From: an uncultured Christensenellaceae bacterium
Lineage (GTDB): Bacteria; Bacillota_A; Clostridia; Christensenellales; UBA3700
Length of the DNA: 18,707 nucleotides
Reading direction: 5' to 3'
Assembly (NCBI GenBank): GCA_944381335.1
Contig: CALWKT010000089.1
Coordinates: forward strand, 1 to 18,707
This document shows positions 14,678-18,707 of this stretch, piece after piece. Under the pieces are notes generated by a model. It was not told the DNA's origin. It did not search any database and saw only the letters and a list, made by a program, of their open reading frames with translations. The translations under genes and the position numbers were made by a program. Each line of letters opens with the position of its first letter. Within the stretch, counting starts at the first letter, position 1.

Positions 14678-15356
14678 TTGCGCCCTTGCATACCAGTTTG
14701 TAACCTACGCCCCTGACAGACGATATCGTGACGTCGGGGTCGAGAAAAGTGAGCTTTTTGCGCAGAAACGAAATGTAAACTTCAAGGTTGTTTGACTCAA
14801 AATCACACTCGAAGCCCCAGACTTTGTTTATCAGCTCGTCCTTGGTGAATACCGCGCTAGGATTGGAGAAGAAACAGAACGCAAGCTCGTACTCCTTGCC
14901 TGACAGCGCAACGCTTTTTCCGCCCGCAGACAGCGTGAACTCCTTGATGTTCAGAGTGACGTTGCCCACCTTGATGTTGTTGTCCGCGACTGCCTGACCG
15001 CGTCTTCTCGCGATCGCGCGCAGACGGGCTTCAAGCTCGTCTATCGAGAACGGCTTGGTCATGTAGTCGTCCGCGCCGATATCGAGACCCTTCACTTTGT
15101 CGTCAACCGAAGACAACGCGGTCAACATGATAATCGGAGTGGTGATGCCCCTTTTGCGCAAAAGTCTGACCACTTCGTAGCCGTCGATGACAGGCATCAT
15201 TATGTCCATGATGATGACGTCGTAATCTCCCACCATGCCCATCTGCAGACCTTCTTCGCCGTCGAAAGCACATTCGACGAGATATTTGTTTTTCCTGAGA
15301 AGCCCGGCAATGGCTTCAGACATCTGAACTTCGTCCTCAACAAGCAGAATTTTCAT
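14670..15356 (-). CDS. OmpR/PhoB-family response regulator
   Basis: Two-domain transcription factor of 228 residues. The receiver domain has the acidic pair E8/D9-type cluster (LLVEDE), phosphoacceptor D51 in IIMDIMMPVIDGYE, T79 in IIMLTALSS and K101 in YMTKPF. After a linker (about 121-130), a winged-helix DNA-binding domain follows with LSGKEYELAFCFFSNPSAVFTKDELINKVWG and ISFLRKKL, ending VRGVGYKLV. This class binds direct repeats at about 11-bp period as a head-to-tail dimer, which matches the repeats upstream of this gene and of both small RNAs. An in-frame GTG 6 bp upstream (15362) is possible, but AGAGG is spaced 5 bp from the ATG at 15356, so that start is chosen. Confidence 0.94.
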   Translation of the reverse strand: MKILLVEDEVQMSEAIAGLLRKNKYLVECAFDGEEGLQMGMVGDYDVIIMDIMMPVIDGYEVVRLLRKRGITTPIIMLTALSSVDDKVKGLDIGADDYMTKPFSIDELEARLRAIARRRGQAVADNNIKVGNVTLNIKEFTLSAGGKSVALSGKEYELAFCFFSNPSAVFTKDELINKVWGFECDFESNNLEVYISFLRKKLTFLDPDVTISSVRGVGYKLVCKGANG

Positions 15357-15372
15357 AAGCACCTCTAAGCCG

Positions 15373-15381
15373 ATTATACCA
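15373..15381 (-). promoter_or_regulatory. Proximal extended -10 promoter of the response regulator operon
   Basis: The minus strand reads TGGTATAAT, a perfect extended -10, 17 bp before the ATG at 15356. The expected start at about 15366 leaves a leader of only about 10 nt that is mostly the AGAGG ribosome binding site. The -35 region is poor. It probably gives basal expression beside the box-dependent promoter further up. Confidence 0.55.
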
Positions 15382-15435
15382 CAAATTTTTCGCGTCAGCT
15401 CGCATAACGGCTGTTTTTTTGATCTTTTCTAATAA

Positions 15436-15468
15436 AATATATTTCCTTTTGATTAAAGCACGATTAAA
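15436..15468 (-). promoter_or_regulatory. PhoB/PhoP-type autoregulated promoter of the two-component operon
   Basis: The minus strand has TTTAATC (15468-15462), GTGC, TTTAATC (15457-15451): identical 7-mers at an 11-bp period. Nine bases follow, then a -10 TATATT (15441-15436). No -35 consensus is present; the repeat takes its place, as in PhoB-class promoters. The same geometry recurs before small RNAs A and B. Autoregulation by the adjacent regulator is inferred. Confidence 0.6.
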
Positions 15469-15487
15469 ACGCGCGATAATCAAAAGG
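15445..15487. repeat. Perfect 11-bp inverted repeat over the regulator box
   Basis: CCTTTTGATTA (15445-15455) and its exact complement (15477-15487) flank 21 bp that include one TTTAATC repeat. It could extend the regulator operator to a larger symmetric site, or act on both divergent directions. Confidence 0.6.
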
Positions 15488-15594
15488 ATATGCACGCGTT
15501 TACGCGCCTCGCGCATGCGCGCAGTAGTATGTTTTTTCTTCCCGACGGACAAGCGTTTTTCCGGTTTTTTTGAAAATTTTCGATTTTTTGGTTT

Positions 15595-15627
15595 TTTAAC
15601 ACTCCTTTAATCAAGCGAAGATATAAT
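15595..15627 (+). promoter_or_regulatory. PhoB/PhoP-type promoter of small RNA A
   Basis: TTTAACA-CTCC-TTTAATC (15595-15612) gives two 7-bp repeats at an 11-bp period. Nine bases later is TATAAT (15622-15627). No -35 hexamer is present at 16-18 bp. The gap to the -10 equals that in the regulator promoter and in the RNA B promoter. Confidence 0.6.
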
Positions 15628-15633
15628 GAAGGT

Positions 15634-15768
15634 ACAAAAAAGGACAACCCCCATACTAGAGCCGGAGCACAAAACATAAAAGACTTCTTCCAAACACCTA
15701 TTAAAAACACTCCTCTTATCTCCCTCTAGTAAACTCACCGCCCACCGTGAAAACGGTGGGCTTTTTTA
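15634..15768 (+). ncRNA. Small RNA A (predicted, regulator-controlled, CU-rich)
   Basis: About 135 nt between a defined promoter and a strong terminator, with no ORF that has a ribosome binding site. It starts ACAAAAAA. A 7-bp stem ACTAGAG/CTCTAGT (15655-15661 and 15724-15730) closes a largely unstructured 62-nt loop. The loop contains ACTTCTTC (15683-15690) and CTCCTC (15710-15715), the latter complementary to Shine-Dalgarno sequences. RNA B has the same plan with a different stem sequence. A trans-acting role that blocks ribosome binding sites, as for other CU-rich Bacillota sRNAs, is inferred. An untranslated leader or decoy remains possible. Confidence 0.65.
15740..15767 (+). terminator. 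Intrinsic terminator of small RNA A
   Basis: A perfect 9-bp GC-rich stem (left arm GCCCACCGT) with a GAAA tetraloop is followed by six T (15762-15767). Confidence 0.92.
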
Positions 15769-15777
15769 TGGTTCTTG

Positions 15778-15806
15778 TTGACAAATTCCATACCGGATAT
15801 TATAAT
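15778..15806 (+). promoter_or_regulatory. Perfect consensus sigma-A promoter of the split membrane-protein gene
   Basis: TTGACA (15778-15783), exactly 17 bp, TATAAT (15801-15806). The start codon at 15834 lies about 20 nt after the expected start site. It begins 10 bp after the T tract of the RNA A terminator, so the two units are independent. Confidence 0.88.
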
Positions 15807-15833
15807 CTCATTATTATAACCAACAGGTGTGTT

Positions 15834-15971
15834 ATGAGTGAAGAAGAAAAGAACCTCTCTAACGTAGAATCCGAAACGTCGCCACAAGTCGCAAGCTTAG
15901 AAGAAAGTCCGGACAATAGTTGCGAACACGTTGACAAGTCTGTCTGCACAAAGACAACAGACTCTGAATAA
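15834..15971 (+). CDS. Acidic 45-residue N-terminal piece of a split membrane protein
   Basis: Starts at an ATG with AGGTG 5 bp upstream, under a perfect consensus promoter. The 45 residues are hydrophilic, rich in Glu, Ser and Asp, and predicted disordered (MSEEEKNLSN onward, ending TTDSE). A TAA at 15969-15971 ends it, but the same frame then stays open for another 293 codons encoding a membrane protein with no conventional start of its own. The best reading is the cytoplasmic N-terminus of a 338-residue protein interrupted by one nonsense codon. A free-standing small protein, or programmed readthrough, cannot be excluded. Confidence 0.55.
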   Translation: MSEEEKNLSNVESETSPQVASLEESPDNSCEHVDKSVCTKTTDSE

Positions 15972-16853
15972 TCCAGGTCTCAGACCACTTTTTACAAAAA
16001 AACTTCAGATACGATAGCTGAAATATTCGAATTTGGCAATTACCGCAGACTCAGACCCGCACCCGCGATAATTCTCGGAATCGCGCTTTCTCCGCTTCTG
16101 ATTGCGACGCTCCTTCTGGCGGCGGTTTTCTACGTCCTTTTGTTTTTATATAAAATGACGGTTTCTCCTGCCGATTTTCTTGTCGGAACGATGAAAAAAG
16201 AGCACGATCAGCCTCTGGTCCAGCTTTTCATTTTTACCATAGGTTATCCGTTCGTTTTCATCTTCAGGATGGTCGGCGCGCTGATCAGCACGGGCTTTTT
16301 CGCCGTCCATTTTCTGATCAATTGTTTCGGGTACGTATACAGCCTTGGCGGAATAAATTTTCACGCTTTTCTTTTCGATGAAATGACAGAGAAAAAATCC
16401 CGGGAAACGCAGCCTTACGGAACAACCGCAAACATCGTTGCTTTAATCACGGCAATCGTACTACTTCTGACCTTAGTTCTCTGCCTTATGATTCCCGTCA
16501 TTTCAAACGCAATCAATGCCGACAATGACTTCTCTGAACACACGTCAGCCAACTCTGCCGTGGTTATGTCCGCAAACCAATCCAAAAGCTTCAACGTAAG
16601 AAACGGCGAAGATTTCTGGGTGGAATTCCTTGCGCATACGGACGCCACCGTCTCTGCATTGGTCCAAAGCAACGATACCCTCAGCATATCGCTTACCCTA
16701 TATGAAAACCCTTATTCCTCTTCACTAAAATTTACTTCAGGCTTTTCTGCCGCGACGATCGTCTCGCCGGCTTCGACGGCAAAATTTTATTATCTGAGAA
16801 TATCGTGCGAGTTCTATGGCTCGTCGGGAACAGTGTCTGTATCTCTCGATTGA
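15972..16853 (+). CDS. Four-helix membrane protein with extracytoplasmic C-terminus (frame continues past a TAA)
   Basis: Open frame of 293 codons directly after the TAA at 15969-15971. There is no ATG, GTG or TTG until a TTG at 16140, which would delete most of the first membrane helix and has no ribosome binding site. Hydrophobic helices are visible at RPAPAIILGIALSPLLIATL and beyond, around LFIFTIGYPFVFIFRM, ALISTGFFAVHFLINCFGYV, and ANIVALITAIVLLLTLVLCL. The last 110 residues are Ser/Thr/Asn-rich and beta-like, probably outside the cell. No family was recognised. Codon use is intact throughout, so the break is recent, recoded or an assembly error. It lies between small RNAs A and B near the two-component system. 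Confidence 0.6.
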   Translation, partial: SRSQTTFYKKTSDTIAEIFEFGNYRRLRPAPAIILGIALSPLLIATLLLAAVFYVLLFLYKMTVSPADFLVGTMKKEHDQPLVQLFIFTIGYPFVFIFRMVGALISTGFFAVHFLINCFGYVYSLGGINFHAFLFDEMTEKKSRETQPYGTTANIVALITAIVLLLTLVLCLMIPVISNAINADNDFSEHTSANSAVVMSANQSKSFNVRNGEDFWVEFLAHTDATVSALVQSNDTLSISLTLYENPYSSSLKFTSGFSAATIVSPASTAKFYYLRISCEFYGSSGTVSVSLD

Positions 16854-16871
16854 AAAATCGTCTGACCGTAT

Positions 16872-16898
16872 GCGCCGCCTCTTTTACGGTGGCGTTTG
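16872..16898 (+). terminator. Probable terminator after the membrane-protein gene
   Basis: GCGCCGCC pairs with GGTGGCGT (two G-T pairs) around an 8-nt loop, 18 bp past the stop codon, followed by a short T run. Weaker than the small-RNA terminators. Confidence 0.5.
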
Positions 16899-16931
16899 AC
16901 TTTACATAAAGATTACGTTCAGAGCGTTTTC

Positions 16932-16964
16932 TTTCACGTTCTTTTAATCGGACGGCAATATAAT
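16932..16964 (+). promoter_or_regulatory. PhoB/PhoP-type promoter of small RNA B
   Basis: TTTCACG-TTCT-TTTAATC (16932-16949) shows the 11-bp period, with the proximal repeat identical to that of RNA A and of the regulator promoter. TATAAT (16959-16964) follows after nine bases. No -35 consensus is seen. Confidence 0.58.
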
Positions 16965-16970
16965 GAGCTT

Positions 16971-17113
16971 ACAAAAACAAACAAGCCTACAACTAAATAT
17001 CGGAGTCTCTCTCTCACGCAAATAACACTTCTTCTTTGTTTGAACTCATAAACTCTCCTTCGGGACTCCGTAAATAAAACGTTCCGCCTCGAAAGGGGCG
17101 GAATTTGTTTTTC
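16971..17113 (+). ncRNA. Small RNA B (predicted paralogue of small RNA A)
   Basis: About 143 nt from the predicted start (ACAAAAAC, like RNA A) to a strong terminator. A 7-bp stem CGGAGTC/GACTCCG (17001-17007 and 17064-17070) closes a 56-nt loop. The stem sequence differs entirely from RNA A at the same relative place, so pairing is kept while sequence is not. The loop has the same ACTTCTTC octamer (17027-17034) and a CTCCT (17055-17059). No ORF with a ribosome binding site is present. Because a nitrilase-like gene starts 18 bp after the T tract, a cis-acting attenuator leader is an alternative. Confidence 0.63.
17082..17112 (+). terminator. Intrinsic terminator of small RNA B
   Basis: A 9-bp stem (left arm TTCCGCCTC, one U-G pair) with a GAAA tetraloop is followed by a T-rich tract (17104-17112). 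Same loop as the RNA A terminator. Confidence 0.88.
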
Positions 17114-17118
17114 CGGCA

Positions 17119-17124
17119 TATATT
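17119..17124 (+). promoter_or_regulatory. Possible -10 box of the nitrilase-like gene (leaderless geometry)
   Basis: TATATT ends 6 bp before the GTG at 17131, the same distance as in the phospholipase-like gene. No Shine-Dalgarno lies between. The -35 region overlaps the RNA B terminator and is not recognisable. Confidence 0.35.
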
Positions 17125-17130
17125 GTAAAC

Positions 17131-17784
17131 GTGCTTTACTGTATTTCCCTGATTCCGCCCGAACAGGCTCTCGGGCAAGCGTTCGCGCACGCAAAGCGCG
17201 GCGACGTGATATGTCTGCACCGCTCCGTCGTTGGCAGACTTGACATGCGCAAGGAGCTGGACGGCGATCAAAGAACAGTCTCCACCCTACTGCGCCTTTC
17301 CGCGGCTACCCGCTCGTTCGTGTTCTGCGCCGTTCGCGCTACGATTGACGACGACCGCTACGACAGCGTCATCGCTTTCGGCAAAGGAAAGCTGCTCGGG
17401 GTCAGCGACCGCATATCCCCGCGCGCCGGTTTTTCAGAAGGCAACTCCCTGCGCTGTTACGACCTTGACGAAGGGCGCTCAGGCTTGCTCGTCGGGCGCG
17501 ACTTCGAGTATCCGGAACTTTGGCGCGCGCTCGTTCTCTCCGACTGCAAAAGCGTTCAGATCTTCGACGAGCGCAATATGACTGCGCTCGACGAAAAGCT
17601 CCTCTCCTCTCTTTCCTTCGTTTACGGTATGACCGCTTTTGCCCACTTCAGAGACGTCTCCGCCGTCTTTTCCCCGGACGGCGCGTTGAAACAAACCGCC
17701 GCAGGCAATTTCCGCGCCCTGCCTTCAGACGTGGAAACCAGAAAATCCAAGATGCTGAACTCAAAACCGCGACTGTTCAAATGA
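17131..17784 (+). CDS. Compact nitrilase-fold protein lacking the catalytic triad
   Basis: Product of 217 residues resembling the carbon-nitrogen hydrolase superfamily. The order of features fits that fold: N-terminal strand LYCISLI, helix QALGQAFAHAKRGDVICL, then RYDSVIAFGKGKLLGVSDRISP, FSEGNSLRCYDL, SGLLVGRDFEYPELWRALVL, and SAVFSPDGALKQ near the end. All three catalytic positions are changed. The Glu after strand two is His/Arg (30-31), the Lys before the loop is Asp/Arg (93-94), and the Cys of the usual I-C-x-D is Gly122 in VGRD. It is also shorter than typical members (about 260-300). A pseudoenzyme with a binding or regulatory role is inferred; a decaying gene is the alternative. The GTG start lacks a ribosome binding site and probably follows a leaderless promoter. 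Confidence 0.6.
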   Translation: MLYCISLIPPEQALGQAFAHAKRGDVICLHRSVVGRLDMRKELDGDQRTVSTLLRLSAATRSFVFCAVRATIDDDRYDSVIAFGKGKLLGVSDRISPRAGFSEGNSLRCYDLDEGRSGLLVGRDFEYPELWRALVLSDCKSVQIFDERNMTALDEKLLSSLSFVYGMTAFAHFRDVSAVFSPDGALKQTAAGNFRALPSDVETRKSKMLNSKPRLFK

Positions 17785-17995
17785 TTTTCAATTCTCCGCT
17801 TTGTTCTTGTCGTCGCCAGTATCGTCCCGCCCCGATTGTCGCACGACCGCGTGAGCCGTTGCGCCGTGACCGCGACTCTGATCATAACGCTACTGTATCT
17901 TCAGACGTGAAAACCAAAGACCCGAAACATAAACTTCATCTCCGCCCGGCAATCATTGCTTTCGTCTTGTTGCTGATCATTGACGCGCTGTTCCC
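17785..17995. other. Gene-free stretch after the nitrilase-like gene
   Basis: Still of the window's normal base composition. It contains a 17-bp near-copy (about 17898-17914) of part of the nitrilase-like coding sequence near its end (about 17724-17740), with one mismatch. No terminator, start with ribosome binding site, or coding signal was found. Confidence 0.4.
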
Positions 17996-18492
17996 GATTT
18001 TACCAAAAACTTTGGTAAATCAAAACGTTTTACCCCTTGGTTTTACCAAAAATATTGGTAAACCTTTCTGTTTTCAACTGCTTATTTTACTAAAATTATC
18101 TGAATATACAATAACTATATTTAAATTTATAACGCCATGTAAATTTTCAGGTCAAAAGACCTAAGGTAGTTCAGGTCCCGGATAAATATAAATAAGATAA
18201 GGGATTGACACAAAGAAAGCAATTGAACATATATTTTTCTGAAAAATATTGGTAAAATTTAAAATTATTTGTATTTTAAATTTCTTATTTTACTAAAATA
18301 CAGACAACTCATACGGCTTTAAATGCTGATTTTACCAAGAAACTAACAACATAAATAAAAGGTTTCAGATACTTATTTTACCAAAAATATTGGTAAAACA
18401 CTTGTTCTGTGCGATTTTAATTGCTTATTTCACCAAATCGCCGGCAAATCAAACCGTTACAGATGTTGGTTTTACCAAAATTATTGGTAAAA
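17996..18492. repeat. Degenerate array of TTTTACCAA/TTGGTAAAA palindromes
   Basis: Four near-perfect dyads are seen: 17999-18019, 18042-18062, 18376-18398 and 18470-18492, each TTTTACCAA (or TTTACCAAA) and its complement around 3-5 A/T bases. Degenerate or half sites lie near 18085, 18249, 18288, 18330 and 18428. Centres are mostly 42-47 bp apart (43, 44, 42, 46, 52, 42), close to four helical turns. Flanking bases also recur (CTTATTTTAC before several; AAATCAAA-CGTT after the sites at 17999 and 18428), so the units arose by duplication. The DNA is very AT-rich and has no gene. A separate hairpin AGGTC/GACCT with an AAAA loop lies at 18149-18162. Confidence 0.8.
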
Positions 18493-18533
18493 TCTGTTTT
18501 TTTCATTATACTTGCAAAATGCGAAAGATTCAA

Positions 18534-18707
18534 ATCAGTAAACCTATTTTTCCCGTTAAACCGGGGAAACGCTAAAAATAAAATCAATAAAAGCAACTTT
18601 TCCCATTAAACTGGGAGAATCGTTAAAATTAATACCAGTAAAACTAACTTCCCAATAAACTGGGAGAAACGGAATCGTTTCAGATTAGTAAAAATAACTT
18701 TTCCCAT
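18534..18707. repeat. Second tandem array, units of about 50 bp, cut by window edge
   Basis: Three full units and the start of a fourth. Each has AGTA or AATA, a short A-rich spacer, TTTTCCC, then a dyad. CCC starts at 18552, 18602, 18651 and 18703 (steps 50, 49, 52). The dyad is CCCG-TTAAAC-CGGG in unit one, CCCA-TTAAAC-TGGG in unit two and CCCA-ATAAAC-TGGG in unit three, so both arms changed together. It is unrelated to the TTTTACCAA family. It continues beyond 18707. Confidence 0.78.

Noticed and set aside
15626..15679. Short ORF of 17 codons in small RNA A (and a 20-codon one at 16963-17025 in RNA B)
   Set aside because: Both ATGs overlap the -10 box, upstream of the predicted transcription start, and have no Shine-Dalgarno. 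The similarity of the peptides follows from the conserved ACAAAAA start of the RNAs.
15747..15833. Earlier in-frame ATG for the split membrane-protein gene
   Set aside because: It lies inside the RNA A terminator and before the perfect promoter at 15778-15806, so it would not be on the mRNA.
17724..17914. Segmental duplication suggested by the 17-bp near-repeat at 17724-17740 and 17898-17914
   Set aside because: Only 17 bp match and flanks do not align; a single such match is near what chance allows in a window of this size.
17781..18164. ORF of 127 codons starting in an ATGA overlap with the nitrilase-like stop
   Set aside because: No ribosome binding site, no family resemblance, and its second half is translated palindrome repeats in AT-rich DNA.
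18205..18235. Promoter TTGACA with a TATATT at 19 bp inside the AT-rich tail
   Set aside because: Spacing is too long, AT-rich DNA yields such boxes by chance, and no gene or terminator follows.
17996..18707. CRISPR array
   Set aside because: Repeats are degenerate palindromes, the intervals between them are themselves related, spacing varies, and no cas gene is present.

Overview
The window most resembles the chromosome of an uncultured Gram-positive bacterium of the Clostridia (Bacillota). The pointers are a tilS-hpt gene pair, a VanW/G5 protein, strong AGGAGG ribosome binding sites, sigma-A type promoters, and the protein families present. No rRNA, tRNA, phage or transposase gene was found. 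Taxonomy is an inference; no marker gene was compared.

Left part (1-8400): almost everything reads on the minus strand. A phosphohexomutase, cut by the window edge, is followed by a Na+/Ca2+-type antiporter, a secreted VanW-G5 protein, and a tight five-gene operon, tilS-hpt-cca-rmuC-PHP phosphoesterase (8342 down to 2873). Its junctions overlap or nearly touch, and it ends at a strong terminator. The operon joins tRNA modification and maturation, purine salvage, a RmuC-type DNA maintenance protein and a small-nucleotide phosphoesterase.

Middle (8400-13400): a single-pass surface protein of unknown function with a strong promoter and long leader, a divergent zinc-dependent phospholipase C family protein, a Nudix hydrolase, and a convergent iron-containing alcohol dehydrogenase that shares a bidirectional terminator with the Nudix gene.

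Right part (13400-17800): an OmpR-family response regulator and sensor kinase operon reads left. To its right are two related small-RNA genes (A, 15634-15768; B, 16971-17113) on the plus strand. Three promoters (the regulator operon, RNA A and RNA B) share one architecture: two 7-bp direct repeats at an 11-bp period, ending 9 bp before a -10 box, as in PhoB/PhoP-type promoters. The simplest reading is a two-component system that controls itself and a pair of CU-rich, anti-Shine-Dalgarno small RNAs. Between the RNAs lies a membrane protein gene on a perfect consensus promoter, split by one in-frame TAA. After RNA B comes a compact nitrilase-fold protein that has lost all three catalytic residues.

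Right end (17785-18707): a gene-free, strongly AT-rich stretch. It holds a degenerate array of TTTTACCAA/TTGGTAAAA palindromes and then a second tandem array of about 50 bp units with a different dyad, running off the window edge. At least three genes (tilS, the phospholipase-like gene, the nitrilase-like gene) have a -10 box only 6-7 bp before the start codon and no Shine-Dalgarno, which suggests leaderless mRNAs.
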